NCBI GenBank assembly: GCA_032717465.1
Contig: CM064669.1
Location: 43,212,267-43,276,266, forward strand
DNA length: 64,000 nucleotides
Direction: 5' to 3'
Source: Coenobita brevimanus
Taxonomy: Eukaryota; Arthropoda; Malacostraca; Decapoda; Coenobitidae
A model generated the notes under the pieces. It was not told the DNA's origin and did not search any database. It saw only the letters and a program-made list of their open reading frames with translations. How positions within the stretch are numbered: the first letter of the stretch is position 1; each line of letters starts with the position of its first letter. Shown one piece after another: positions 33,140 to 46,130 of this stretch. The translations under genes were made by a program, and so were the position numbers.

Positions 33140-33559
33140 GCAGGAATTTTGGTAATGTTGAATAGGGGCAAGAGAGTCAATCCGGGAACAACGGATGTAC
33201 AGTAGGATTAATGGCTCGAGTATAGGCAAAGTTAATTTCAAATGTTTCTCCAACAAACTAAGAACAAGATCATTATATCCAGCTCATATGTTCTAGTTGC
33301 TTTCACAGACCTAGCGAAAACTAGACAATAAGATGTTATAAAACCATGGTACAAAATGAAACCAAAACTACCTAGTTCCAAAAATCTAATTAAATGTAAT
33401 TATGAAACCATGAGAAAAAAATATGACGGAGGCAAAATACGGAAATAAAATGTGAATACAAAACTCGCGGCCGAGGACTGTGATAGAAACACAGAAATTA
33501 TTGTGGAAGGACCATTAATCTATGTAATCAGGGAGGGTGGGTTCCCGTGACGCACGCAA
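33140..33559. other. non-coding, nothing recognised
   Basis: Flank of the LTR element, AT-rich. Confidence 0.5.
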
Positions 33560-34360
33560 GGTAACACAGCCTGGAGGGGGTGGGGGTGAATGGCGTGGCT
33601 AGGACAGGGTGAGGAAGCATATCAAGGAGAGGAGTGAGAGGCATTACCAGGAGAGGGTCTGGGAGGATAAATGGGAGAAGGTGGGGAAAGAGAGGAAGAT
33701 GGATGTGGGTAGTGGAAGCGGCATTCCCAGGAGGGGTGGGAGGCATATCCATCGTGAAGTTGGGACACAGACTAGGAAGTGGCAATGGGGAGTGGGGAAT
33801 CCAGAAAGAAGGGTGATGGGGCACAACCATGTGAGGGGTGGGGGTGAGCAGCTTATTTTAAGAAGGTGAGGTGGGAGGTGGGAATGAAGCCTATTTATGA
33901 AAGGAGTAGGGGTGAGAGGGTATATTCAGGATAGCGGTGGTGGTGGGGTGCCGCATGTCCAGGAAAGGAGTGGGGTAAGGGCGGGGCACAGACAGGGACC
34001 TGGATACAGGGGTATAAATTCAGGAGGTGGGTGCAGGGTGCGGGGAATATCCAGGAGAGGTGGGGGTTAGAGAATATAAACAAAAGAAGGGTGGGGGTGG
34101 GGTAGGGAATATTATCTGAAGAAGGGTGGCGGGTGGGAGGGGAGCATATCTATAGGATGAGGTGGAGCAATATCTAGGGATGGGGCTGGTGGCACATCCA
34201 GCAGAGGGGTTAAGTCGAGGAAAAACATATAGGAGCATCAAAGTAGTGTGGGGGTGAGGACGCATATCTAGATGAGGAGTGAAGGGTTACATGGGATGGG
34301 GATGGGCATAAACTGGGGAATGATATACGGATGGGGTTGAATGGCAAATACAAAGGCAGC
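33560..34360. repeat. G-rich degenerate minisatellite
   Basis: Phrases such as CATATCCAGGAGAGG and GGGTGGGGGTGAG recur at irregular 30-60-bp spacing. The plus strand is strongly purine-rich with many GGG runs. Frames across it are low-complexity on both strands. Confidence 0.6.
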
Positions 34361-34462
34361 CACAAACATCGGAGGAAAATGGGTATATACTCAGGATGAA
34401 GGAAGCATGTAAAGGGAGGGAAGAAACATATTCAAGTAGAGATATCATTCTGGAGTGATATT

Positions 34463-34554
34463 CTCTGTCTCCGTCTGTGTCTGTCTGTCTGTGTCTGTCT
34501 GTCTGTCTGTCTCTGTCTCTGTCTCTCTCTCTGTCTCTGTCTCTCTCTCTCTCG
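34463..34554. repeat. (TCTG)n/(TC)n microsatellite
   Basis: GTCTGTCTGTCTCTGTCTC runs ending in a TC run. Confidence 0.95.
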
Positions 34555-35620
34555 GGAAATTTTAGATAAGGGAGACATATTCCAGGGTCACATCCCTGCG
34601 GGGGATATAACTGGCAGCAGCATGGCTTGTATGGGGTCATGCGATACATTAGCAGAATCAAGGAGGTATATTAAGACTAACCAAGGATCAGGTAGGTTAT
34701 ATTTACCAGTACACGATTTATCTAGAGTTAAAGGATCTTCTAATGGCAGAAGGGGATATTTTCGTGGAGTGGGAAGGTCATATTTGAAGGGGCTAACCAG
34801 AACTAAGGGCCATCCCGAGTCTGTGGACATATCCAGAGAAAGGAACACATCCAGTAAGAATGTATCAGCAATGCCAGGCAGCACATGAGTGATGAAATGG
34901 ACATTTAAAACTGGGGTTATATCCTGGGAAGAAGTACTTTGCTGGGGCATGCTGATAGCATGAGGGTATACTCGTACCAGACCGGAGGTATATCCTTGTA
35001 TAATTGGGGCAACTTCAGGGGGCGACAGGGGAAGGAAAGAGATGTATCGCCAGAACCAGGGATATATCCACTATTGGAAGGCAGGTCCGAGAAGGAAGGT
35101 AGAAGGAATTAAAGAGCATACCCGGAGAACATTTGGTACATCTGGATTTTTTTTTTGGAGGGGGAGGGACGGATACCTAAAGGAGGGATATATATATTTA
35201 GATTAGGGGCACATCCTATGGAAGGAATATCCAGACATAGGGTAGGGAAGAGGAAAAGGATTCTGACCACACATTCCGTCTCCTGGCCACAAGGCATCAC
35301 CGAATGCAGTGTTATTACCAACATTTTATTTCTCTTCCAACTATTACATTACTGAAGGATTCTTTCATGTGGGTTCGATCCAGCCTGTTCGGTCATATTC
35401 TCATGGGCTTAGAAGACCTCCTAGCACCTCTTCTTTACAGACTTTTTACGTATGGCAGGTACGTATAACCTGTATGTGATTTATGCAAACTACACTGTAC
35501 AGTAATCCATTCACTATGGGGTCTCTCCTACGACAAATATAACTGACTGGCGGCATCACGGAAATAAGCATTATCTTACTGATAAGCTTGAAATATTACA
35601 AGTAGCACATGTAACAAAGA

Positions 35621-35623
<3 letters not shown>
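34555..35623. other. non-coding; weak continuation of the G-rich minisatellite
   Basis: Words like GGGATATA(T)C.AG recur to about 35260, so the region probably derives from the same degenerate repeat. No gene. Confidence 0.4.
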
Positions 35624-35688
<65 letters not shown>

Positions 35689-35715
35689 TGATGATGATGA
35701 TGATGATATAATAAT

Positions 35716-35757
<42 letters not shown>
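35624..35757. repeat. compound microsatellite (CA)n-(GAT)n-(TAA)n
   Basis: CA run to 35686, GAT run to about 35706, then TAA run to about 35756. Confidence 0.97.
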
Positions 35758-35758
<1 letters not shown>

Positions 35759-37734
35759 GAAGACAGAACATAAGTTAGAAGAGAAGACGAGACAAGAACT
35801 GATTAAAATGCATTATAGAGATATAACGTGTAAAATTTCCCATCACGCTGCCCTAGTCGTGCCAGCTGCACAGGAAATCTCACAGCCACGTAAACCACTG
35901 GACAGATTTAGTAATAAGGATCACTGGTTACTCACAATTTGTTGAAATATTTGTTGCCAAGCTTCGGTACGCTAAACTCACCTGAAAGTAAAGGCAAACA
36001 AAAACAAGAGTTAGGATCTGCTTCCTAATCGTACAATTTTACTCATAAAAATAACATTATACCAAACAATTTAAGGCAAAATTCGATCGAATAACTTATT
36101 GCTAAGAAAATAACCTGCCAAGTATCCACATCGCACATAAGAGCGGTAAAGGATAACATCATATCCCGACCTGAGACATGAGCTACAGTAAGAAATGGTC
36201 ATATAATCAAATAACACGACGGTATAATAACTTACAACAAAAAAGCTAACAAAACAACAATAAAACAACTATCAAATACCCTAACATTCAGGATCAAAAC
36301 AAAGGACACCTCAGATAACCGCACCCAACCCAACCGTATGCACCACCCCAACCACCTCAAACGTCCTTAGTCTTTGTACTTAAGACCCACAAGTAAACAA
36401 AGAAAACCCTACAACATAGCGCCCTGGCCACGAGGATGTCTTACTTATTTTATCCATGCTGCTTCCAGGCCATTTTACTGTGAAAGCCTTTTTACTGGAG
36501 GGATTACAAATCGCCTTCACTAACTCCTTCACTACAAGACTTCCTTATGTTCAATACAATCGTCCGAAAGCAGAATGATTGGGCAAAAAATGACATCGTA
36601 CTGAAGAGGTTAATAAAGAAAAAAAAGCTATACCACAAAGTTCATGACATCGACATCTAGGAATTACAAAAAAAAAAAAAATAGGGCAAAAAAATGTCCA
36701 GATGACCAAAAAAGCCAGTATACTTCAAGAAAAGTGTTGTAAAAAGGAAAATGTGCAATGAATTACGAAAAAAAAGCCATAAGACCAACAAGCCTACAAG
36801 ACAAACGTAAACATCGGCCCAGGAACAACACAAAAATCTAACAACTAATAAAACAAACCAACATAATACCAAGAGGAAACCAGTCAAATAAACCAAGAAA
36901 ACCTATTAGGGCGATAACCTCATGGCGTGGAGGAGCAGTGAGGTGCACCGGATAATTCTGAGAGGGATGTGAGGCACAAGTTCGCGGACGGGCTAAATGG
37001 TCAGGCTTAACTTAGGTTCACTCAAAATTTGATGCTGAATTTTCTCTGACAAGGTAATAACATGTTTTACGTTAACCCCTTCCCTACAATGACATCTGTT
37101 ATACATTATTTTTGCTACCATTACAAAGTTTTGCCTAGCTAAGGAGGGGCACCTCGTTGTCGGGGTTTAATAAACCTCCATCTAATATTGGCTCGAAAAG
37201 CCTCTCCTAAGCTGATTAAGAGTCTGGTGGGAGCAAGAATAAAGCACATGTATATTACATCACCAAAGCAAACAAATTACGTCCACAGATAAGTACAGAA
37301 TAACTGCCTATTAAAGCCCCATTCCTGCCTCTGAAACTGACTGCTAGTCCCCGCAGACTACAGTACAAATTGTATGTGAAAGTGTTGAGCTTTTGCAACA
37401 TAATCTCTGCTTGTAACGAGCACTGCCTGTATTGTGATCTTAACTCTGGCTGACAATCACCTACTCTGCACTTTATTTTAGCTGACGCCAGACAATTTCA
37501 CTAAGCTAAACACAAACCTAAGAACCAGAAAGGTTAAAAACTATTGGAATGGAAGTTTCTGCAGAAACAAGGAAATTCGTAGTTTTATTTTACCAGTTAA
37601 CAACAGGCACATTTTTACAGCTCACACAAACACACAACAGTCTAACACTTAAAGACCACCATCGCTAACAAAATAATTATATAATCGGTTTCTCCTACTT
37701 ACGAATTCTTCCCTCCGACAAGGAGAGTATTTTC
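35758..37734. other. non-coding, nothing recognised
   Basis: About 2 kb of AT-rich DNA. Short frames up to about 80 codons on the minus strand, none with a recognisable domain. No repeat period seen. Confidence 0.5.
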
Positions 37735-38012
37735 CCACTCCTGCTTGTTTGTTTGATTGCTAGTTTGTTTGTTAGCAGGATTACAACTAATGGAGGGATC
37801 TGGACCAAATTTGGTGGGTGGACAGCCCATGTTTCAGGGAACAATCGATTAACTTTTGGGGCCGATCTGGATCGTATTACAGATTCTGGATCAGGAAAAC
37901 ATTTTTTGTGAAACCCTACTCAGTGATGACAAAACCTAACCCATTACGTATGGCTTGGAAATTACGTTGCCCTTGTCGGAGAGATGCGCTCCACTCAGTG
38001 CCCCTCTAGTTT
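37735..38012 (+). repeat. dispersed repeat with CCCCTCTAGTTT terminus
   Basis: Phrases GCAGGATTACAACTAATGGA, CCAAATTTGGTGGGTGGACA and GATTAACTTTTGGGGCCGAT resemble a repeat widespread in aquatic animal genomes (from general knowledge, not searched). Its last 57 bp (37956-38012) closely match 20853-20909, including TGGAAATTACG, GCGCTCCA and GTGCCCCTCTAGTTT. Confidence 0.6.
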
Positions 38013-38555
38013 CTTGTTTCTGAATCCACTGAAGTAATGGAGTAGTGTGTTAGGATGGTCATGATTGTAATGATACTGTTTACTTATGACAACAGTCTTC
38101 AAACAAAATAATAATTACTGTAATTATCATGGTGCTAATAACGTTGATGGTAAGTGAATATATAAGTGAACACATCGTTAATGAACAAACAAGTGGATAA
38201 ATATAAAACACTATATATACCAAAACACAATATACCAAAGTATGACCATAGTAAATCACCCCGCAATAACAAAAACACATATATGTCACATTTGAATCCA
38301 TCAGGTCTCCTTCCAGCCACATACATAGACATCTTGATGGTGGCCAGACGTGGCGAGAAATGTGTGGAAATGTGATGCTAAGTTATGGGGGTTGAAGTAG
38401 TATTTGGTGGGTGAGGCTCCTGTCTCCACCACCCTCTGAAGGCTTAATATCTACCACCCTGACACACAGACACAGAGACAAAGCAGCATGAAAGATCATG
38501 GAGTCAAATATGGAGATGAGGAAGGTATGAATCCGTGTAGGAAAGGGGTTCTTTG

Positions 38556-38559
<4 letters not shown>
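38013..38559. other. non-coding, nothing recognised
   Basis: AT-rich, no supported feature. Confidence 0.5.
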
Positions 38560-38593
<34 letters not shown>

Positions 38594-39154
38594 TATCTGC
38601 ATGTATTTATATCTATCTGACCATCTATCTACCTTCTTATCTCTTCTCAACAACTTTTCCATTTGTTTTCTTCTTTCCCTCACCCTCCTCCTCCTCCTCC
38701 TTCTCCCGGCTCCTTTTCTCCTTCTTTTCTTTATTCCCTATCTCCAGTATTCTCTTATATCTCATTTTTTCATCATTATCATCGCTGCTTCCTCCATTGT
38801 TGTCTGTCTTTCTTTGGTTCCATTCCTTCTCTGTCTTCCCTTTCTCTTTCTTTCTCAGTTCCTTCCTACTTTCTCTTGTCCTTTTTGCATTTTCCCTTTG
38901 TTTCCAATCCAGCTTACTCCGTCCAACTCTTTTCCATCTTCTTTCTTAATCTTCTATCTTATTTCCTTCTCACCCTTCCGTCTTCCTCCAGCTTCCTTCC
39001 CATCTCTTTTTATTCCTTTAGTATTCTCCTTTTCCTGCACCTTCCCATTTCCTCTTGCTTTCCCTAGATTTCCTTCCATTCTTTTCTCGTCCTCGGTCTT
39101 ATGTTTTCCTGTTCTTTCCTCTCTTAGCATCTTTTCTCCTTTCCTCTTCCTTCA

Positions 39155-39210
<56 letters not shown>

Positions 39211-40345
39211 TTTCCCATTACTTCTCCAAAATTCAGAACAATGCTGTTAGAATTATTAACAACCCTGCCATTACAAATAAACTACCTACCCTGCAAGTAA
39301 CAAGGAATGTTGCCTCCCTTGCATTATTTTACAGATATTTTTATGGCAAATGCTCAGACGAAGTTGCGTCCATGGTGCCACCTCTCCATGCCTTCCCTCG
39401 TGCTACACGGGCATCTGGTAGCGCTCATGACTGGAATGTCACTCAGCCATATTGCAGAACTTCTGCCTATCAGAATTCTTTCATTCCCCGAACTGCATCT
39501 CTCTGGAACGCGCTTCCCCAGAGTTGTTTCCCTCCAAATTTCAACCCACAGCTGTTCCAGCTGTTCAAGTCTAACTGTTACAGATATTTTATGAACAGAG
39601 GACACCAGTAATCTGTTGTATGGATTTTTTTTTTTAATTCATTTGTTTTTCCTTCCTCCGTTCTGTTATTAAAAAAAAAAAAAATCGCCTCCTTTCTTCC
39701 TCAACCTCTTACTACTACTTCTTTATATCCTTTTTTCCTCTTCTTTTTTTTTCTCCCTTCATTCCTTCTACCTTCTCCAGTCTCTTCCATTTCCCTCTTC
39801 TGCCAACTCAGTGTCCTCCTTCATCTTCGTCTATAATCTTCCTTCATCGTCCATCCATTTCCTTAGTTTCGTGCTCCTTCCAATCCGTCAGGCCTCTTCT
39901 TCCTATTTTATTTCCCTTCTCTTCCTTCCACCATCTCTCCTGAACCATCTTCCTGTCACCATCTCCTCTTCGTTCCTAACCCATCATTCCTTCCTTCTCA
40001 TTCCTCTAGTTTGTTCTTCATCTGCGTTTCACTACTACTCCACCGGGTTCTTTTCCTTCCTTCCTTACTCTTCTTTTCCTCCTCATTCTGTCCTTTCCAT
40101 CTCTGCCACCTCCTCCTTCTCCATTCAGTCCTCTCCTCTTTTCCTACTTCATCATCTCTTTCTCTCCTCACTTTTCTCCTTCCTTTTAACCTACCTCATA
40201 TTTTCCAGTTTCTGGTAATTCTTCTCTTCCTGTTTTTCCTTGATCCTCTCCTGCTCCTTCCTTCTCTCACATCTTTTTCCTTCCATTCTCACCCTCTCTC
40301 CCTCCTTCCCTTCTTCTTCCTCCATCGCTGCCCCTCCTCCTAAGA
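38560..40345. repeat. long polypyrimidine-rich tract, interrupted by a LINE 3' end
   Basis: The plus strand is almost all C and T (CTTCC, TCTCC, TTCTT words) from 38640 to 39206 and again from 39685 to 40345. CT microsatellites lie at 38562-38591 and 39160-39205. The long hydrophobic Leu/Ser/Phe/Pro frames here are composition artefacts. Confidence 0.88.
39207..39684 (+). pseudogene. LINE reverse transcriptase C-terminal tail with poly(A), 5' truncated
   Basis: After the CT microsatellite, the frame ending at TAA 39609-39611 encodes KIQNNAVRIINNP, LFYRYFYGKCSDEV, then SFIPRTASLWNALPQ and FNPQLFQLFKSNCYRYF. This is the C-terminal tail typical of LINE RTs, related to but distinct from the 10.4-kb family. 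A 3' UTR of about 60 bp and a 14-A tail (39671-39684) follow. The tail frame itself is undamaged, so the insertion may be young. Confidence 0.8.
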
Positions 40346-40961
40346 GCACCGTCAGCTCCCGACATACGGAATCTTAAAATATTTTACCCCCTCCAAAATC
40401 TTGGCTGGTCTCCAACGGGTAGCCAAGACGTCGTGATGAAGAACCCAAGCGACAACCTGTGACTATGGCTGACATCTGCTGATTACTGCTGACTACACCT
40501 GGCTTTGGCTTACCACCACTGAGTTTTGCTGACAACTGATTACTGAAGGAGTTGTGGCCAACACCTCACTACACTGAAGCTATTGACTTTGACCCGCATT
40601 ATCGATTGGCCTGGTAAAATTTGTTGTACTTCTTCTTTAGCATTACATTATTAGTGTTTGCTTGTGTTAGCAGAATACTGTCTTTTAACAACTACCTCAA
40701 TATTTTCATGTTTGTTCTTTAATTATTTCTTCATATTTACTGTTTTCATCGGTAACATCTGTTCTTTACTTAGTCATCTCCTGCCCGATCAGAAGTATTG
40801 GGGTCCAGAGCTTGGCTGCTCCGTCCAAACATTTTAAGGGGTTACCTGTCACCCGTCCATGAGTTACATTAACTGAACAACAGCCCAAACTAGTCCTCGA
40901 ATTCAAACACAAATGGACTACATCCAGTTGGTGCTCCTTAACCTGCTAAAGCACCAGGAAT
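40346..40961. other. non-coding; left flank of the 6.5-kb array
   Basis: A few short TGGCTGACATCTGCTGATTA-like repeats near 40460-40550; otherwise unrecognised. Confidence 0.5.
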
Positions 40962-41214
40962 TCTATGTTTGATGCATATCCATCCAACAGAATTCCTTTG
41001 TCATGATCCGGACCTTGACTTATGGTCTATTGCGTCCAAAATTTGATCATTATTTCCTCTGATGGTTTTCACTTGGTTTTCTACATCTGGTGAAAAATCC
41101 ATGGAATAATTTTCCCATACCGGCAATGGTGGCAAGGGACAGCGTGACCAATCCACCGAACCAACCAGATAACCCTGGCGGAGGTAAAAATACGCCATGG
41201 TGATGAAGGGGTTA

Positions 41215-42275
41215 AAACTATCACTACTTAGCTATCATTAACACAACTATCACTGCTGCTAACATTATATCATCACTACTATTATCATCGTCTAACTCAC
41301 TACCATAAATACCATTAACACAACAACAACTGCTGGTAACATTATATCATCACTACTATCATCATCGTCTCACTCACTACCATAACTACCACAATGTTCA
41401 CAACTATCATTGCTGGTAACATTATATCATCACTACTATTATCATCGTCTCACTCACTACCATAACTACCACAATGTTCACAACTACCATTGCTGGTAAC
41501 ATTATATCATCACTACTATTATCATCGTCTCACTCATTACCATAACTACCACAATGTTCACAACTATCACTGATAATAACATAATACTTTAATCGTCTAA
41601 CTCACTATCATAACAGCCATACTGTTTATCAAAATCACTGCTACCACAGTCAACAGCACTATCACCAGCACAATTAACACAACTATAAGCACCATCACCA
41701 TCACTACGGCTACCGCTATCCTTATCACTGCCATCACAGCCAACACCACTATCACCAGCACAATTAACACATCAGTACCATCGCTATCACTTCGACTAGC
41801 GCTATCCTTATCACTGTCATCACAGTCATCACTATCACCAGCACAAATAACACAACTATCAGCAGCATCACAATCACTAAGGCTAACACTATCCTCATCC
41901 TCACCACAATTACCATTATCATCATAACCGTCACTAGTACCTCTTTGTAAGTACCGCTACCACAACTACTACTTTTTTCACTATCACCATAGCCTCAACT
42001 ACCACTATCATCTTAATCACCGCTACCACAGCTAACACTGTTAACACAATCACCACTGCAACAATTACTATCAATATAATCATCACTACCATCATTACAA
42101 CTATTACCACTATCATTATTTACACAGTTACTGCTCCACTATTACCAATGACTATCATAATCAATACTACCACAACTATCACTACCATAATCATCACAAC
42201 CACATTTACCACTGTTATAATCACTGCTACCACCATTTACCACTACCACCATCACCGCTACCACAACTACAAGTA
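41215..42275. repeat. ATC/ACC-rich tandem repeat block, copy 1
   Basis: Begins with ~80-90-bp units (CATTATATCATCACTACTAT ... CATAACTACCAC), then two 90-bp units at 41647 and 41737 (CACTATCACCAGCACAATTA), then degenerate ACC/ATC triplets. Confidence 0.9.
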
Positions 42276-43250
42276 GTTCCACATCTGTATGGATGAAAGG
42301 GATACTGATGGAGAACACTGCCTCTAATGGCGACAAAAATCGTTGCCTTTATTTCTTGTTGTTGACATACAGGATTTTATTCAGCTTAAGAGAAAACCTC
42401 TTGGTATCTAAGGTGGATAATAGTCCTCATCAGCATTTTAATGAAGGAAATGTTAACTATTTCACTCCTGCTGCGCCAAACCTTTCGATCCACTTCATCT
42501 AATGTTGAATATCGTCTCCATCAGCCTTCTAATAAAAGAAATATTGACTATATCACTCCTGCTGCGCCAAACCTTTCTATTCACTTCACATGTGTGGCCT
42601 CTCATCGTCTCACCGTTAACAAGTGTCCAGTAACCATTTCAGAACGTGAGAAATCTTAACTATTTGGTTCTTGCTATTGCTGAACGATTTTAATTATGTT
42701 ATGGGTGGCCCTCGTAGTGTAAGGGTTAAGAAAAGATAAAACCAGTTCATATATAACATCACAGCTGCACTAACGAACAACAACAGGTTTGGATATTCCA
42801 GGTTGTCTATAAGTGATGCGCGGTGGCAGATGTGTTGGGCTGGTTAGCTTTGGTTTTGGTAGTGGCGGCACAGACACACACATACAGTACACGAGGTAAT
42901 CTGGCGACGGGGTGGCAAGGGTACACGGCTTGTGACCCAGCAGGGTATCTCTGACTCTCGGGGTACTCCCCCCCAAGATGCTTCTCGGTGGAGTCCAGGG
43001 CTCAGAGTCATCAACAAACTTACAATAAAACCCTCTCCTAACTAAGACTGGCTCCCGTATTCTCGCAGGCTCCATACCACCTTTCCCTTACCAGCTCACT
43101 TCTGTGCATGCCGCGTTATTATTATGCTGTGTTTATGCCAACTGTGTCGATGTTAAGATGTAAAAAGTCATACAAGAGAATATAAAGGTGAAATATACCA
43201 CTGTTTCGCTATGGAAAGAGGTACTGGAAGACCTTCCCGCCTCTCTGAGG
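42276..43250. other. unit segment without genes, contains a ~100-bp direct duplication
   Basis: TCACTCCTGCTGCGCCAAAC occurs twice, about 100 bp apart (near 42463 and 42555), each preceded by CATCAGC.TT.TAAT.AA.GAAAT. The equivalent segment is in copies 2-4. Short frames, no domains. Confidence 0.6.
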
Positions 43251-43330
43251 GCAGGGTGGCCCCGTGGTAGAGCGTCGGACTCGGGACCGGAGGGTCGTGA
43301 GTTCGAACTATACACGGTAGCTGCCATGCA
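43251..43330 (+). mobile_element. tRNA-like SINE head, copy 1
   Basis: A-box-like TGGCCCCGTGGTAGAGCG at 43257 and B-box-like GAGTTCGAACT at 43299, about 42 bp apart, as in a tRNA Pol III promoter. The anticodon stem does not pair well, so it is not a functional tRNA. A tRNA-derived SINE head is the best reading; the body and tail are not defined. Confidence 0.5.
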
Positions 43331-44749
43331 GGGAGGGGTAGCGCCCTGCTCTCACCTAGCAGGGCTATATGATCTAATAAGGTCATGCTGCGGGAAACAT
43401 TTCCCTTTGCCTTCCCACCTCTTTCTTTTGTATATTACACCCGACTATTCCCTTGCATAACATTTATGTCTTTCAAAGGTCGACACAGGTTGGACAAATA
43501 ACACACCACAGATTAACGTGGCATATGTAAGAATAAACTGTTAAGGAAGAGGCGCTACAGAGTCACCTGAGGTGACGAGAATACGAGTCTTGGTTTTCCC
43601 AGGAAGAACATGATGTTGGGAAAATGTCTGTGCTTTCCTGTGTTTGTCCTTCCTGGAAAAATTGATCTCAGTTAGGCCGGGGAAGTGATGATAAGTTTGT
43701 GTAGTGAATCTTGGCTCGGAAGCATCTGGCTGGTACCTCACACACCCACACCCGCCAATACCAAAACCCGGTGGATTAGGCCTGGCCAGGACCTGACTGT
43801 ACTAAATGCAGGTTAGGACAGGGACACCACTGGAAAAAAAACGAGCCGGGACGCTACCTCCTGGGTGGCTTGGAAACGCGTCCAGAAACTCACACGCGTG
43901 TGCACTTGCTTGTGCAATTCCACGCACACACAAGTGCATAGATATGAAAATGAAGGAACATGTTAAAATTTCCGGATTAGTTTTGACAGGTAGCTACAGT
44001 TTAATTAGTTATTGTCGCAGTCGAAGGTATTGCTGTGTTGTGCAATCGTCAGTATCAGGTTTCAGAGTATGCAGTACTATCAACAGCGGCTAAAATTGTC
44101 ATCGTTTAGTATACTGGTACAGGGTCCGGAATGATCCCGTAAGCATTCTCTGCCCTAAGTCTACTAATAGCAAGTCGGATCACTTCCATCTAAAACGGGT
44201 CAAAGCTGGCGCAGGGGGCGGAGCATCAGAGTGACATCAGCTGGCACGAAACCCAAGTTCACTTGAAGCCTGACCGTGGTGGTGAGTGGATGTATGCTGC
44301 ACTCTCCAGATCATGACACATTTTTAGTCCGAAGTGAGGGAAGGGACTGAAATCTGTGAGGGAAGGCGTAGGGATGTGAGGGAACCTACTGCTATGTTAT
44401 ACGGTTAAACGAGTCCGCACTTCTTTCCCATCTTCGTTTTCCCTTATTATAAATGTTTAATTTGAGTCTGCCCTTGTATACATTTTCTGTTACTTAAGCC
44501 GACTGACGTCACACACAAGCCAAGCCTCCCTGTGCACTGAGGGAAAGTGAACCGACTTGGTATTAGTAGACTTTGCTCTCTGCCCATCAGTGGCCCAGTG
44601 ATACGATGTATCCGTACACGAGGCTGTACTAGAAAAGTAGTCATTAATTCACACGATCTCATTCTGTATCTGCCATGATAGAACCTCTCGCAATATACAG
44701 TATGTTGAACATTTATGCTTAAGTGTTGGAGTGAATAATTATGGCGAAG

Positions 44750-44754
<5 letters not shown>
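43331..44754. other. unit segment without recognised genes
   Basis: Ordinary composition. Conserved frames of 60-95 codons recur in each copy only because the copies are nearly identical; none resembles a known family. GAAGAGGCGCTACAGAG at about 43545 recalls the start of the 58-bp minisatellite at 18.5 kb. Confidence 0.5.

Positions 44755-44814
<60 letters not shown>
44755..44814. repeat. (GT)30 microsatellite, copy 1
   Basis: GT run followed by two 45-bp direct repeats beginning CTTCCCTCCTAAGAAGC (to about 44907). Confidence 0.97.
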
Positions 44815-44815
<1 letters not shown>

Positions 44816-44907
44816 CTTCCCTCCTAAGAAGCCTTCTATTACTCACTGTTTCTACATTTATCTTCCCTCCTAAGAAGCATTCTATTACTCACTGTTTCTA
44901 CATTTTA

Positions 44908-45713
44908 CTTGGTCTGGTATACAAATTATTTACGTATCTACTTACATAAAACAATACTCATACAGTGTTCATAGAAAAGGGAAGGCATACTAGCCAAAAA
45001 ATAAGTTATCTGCTGGGTTAAAGCATATTTCACAGAAGACTTAACCAACTTGTGTGAGGAAAGTGTAGAAAACAGAAAGGGTCTACTCCGACTGCAGCTC
45101 CCTTCGACAAAACAGCCAGATGCTAACTTGTGTGAGGAAGGTATAAAAACATGAAGGGTCTACCACAACTGCCGCTCCCTTCGACAAAATAGCCTTGGTG
45201 TTCGAATGAGCAAACATGAACAACTTTATTTGAAAAACTGAGGAGGATACATGGTATGATCTATTTCACCTTTGATTTTTCTGGAGAAACACAAAGTTAC
45301 AGAATGTAGCCGTGACTGATCAATGATCTCTCCGTGGTTACGTCTGCACTGACCTAAAATGATACAAACACATAATTATTTGGGAGCATCGAAATGGTTA
45401 TGTAACTGATTGAGCATATATTTATTGTTACAATGATTGTTTTTGACAGCTTCTTCCAATATTCAACTGTAAGAATATTATGTCCACTTTTCCAATTACT
45501 TCCCGTACCAATTAATAAGTTGTCATAAAATACAACGTTGAATTTAAACATGATTTTATATGTCACACAGGTGCCTTCTTCCAGAGAATAAAGTTTTCTC
45601 TCCTGTAACCCCTCCATTTAAATATAATCATCTGGCGTTTACCAAAATTAAGACGGCCTAGGGTTGAAGGCGTCACCATTGCAGTGATAGGATCTTTTTA
45701 CGTTGTAGGTATG
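44908..45713. other. unit segment without genes, contains a ~76-bp direct duplication
   Basis: AACTTGTGTGAGGAA ... CTCCCTTCGACAAAA occurs twice (about 45049 and 45126). An 87-codon minus-strand frame (45354-45617) is repeated in copies 2 and 3 but has no recognised domain. Confidence 0.5.
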
Positions 45714-46130
45714 TTGGATGAGGTGTAATTTACGGCAGGTGTGGTAACAAGGGTGTAGTTAATGGCAGACGATGTAAATGGGGTGTAATTTACGGCAGGT
45801 GTTATGAATGAGGTGTAGTTTATGGCAGGCATTGTAAATGATGTGTAGTTAATAGGAGACGTTGTGAATCTGGTGTATTTTACGGCAGGAGTGGTGAATC
45901 GGGTGTAATTTATGACAGGTATTGTGAATGAGGTGTAATTTTGGGCAGGAGTGGTGAATGGGGTGAAGTTTAGGGCAGATGTGGTGAATAGGGTGTGGTG
46001 AATGGGGGTGAAGTTTATGACAGATGTGGTGAATGGGGTGTAGTTTATAGCAGGTGTGGTGAACGGGGTGAAGTTTAAGACAGATGTGGTGAATCAAGCG
46101 TTATTTTCACGCAGGTGTGGTGAATGAGGT
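45714..46130. repeat. ~30-bp GTG-rich minisatellite, copy 1
   Basis: Units like GTGAATGAGGTGTAGTTTAT followed by GGCAGGTGTG; decays into GTGAATGAAGTGTGG repeats to about 46330. Confidence 0.88.

Noticed and set aside
38553..39611. 352-codon frame
   Set aside because: The first two thirds are polypyrimidine DNA. Only the last ~130 codons are real coding ancestry, a LINE tail.
42700..42735. Second tRNA-like start (GGGTGGCCCTCGTAGTGTAA)
   Set aside because: No B box at a suitable distance.
43251..43330. Functional tRNA gene
   Set aside because: A and B boxes are present, but the anticodon stem pairs poorly and no proper acceptor stem can be formed.
45354..45617. 87-codon minus-strand frame conserved in three unit copies
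   Set aside because: Copies are too similar for conservation to be informative, and no domain is recognised.
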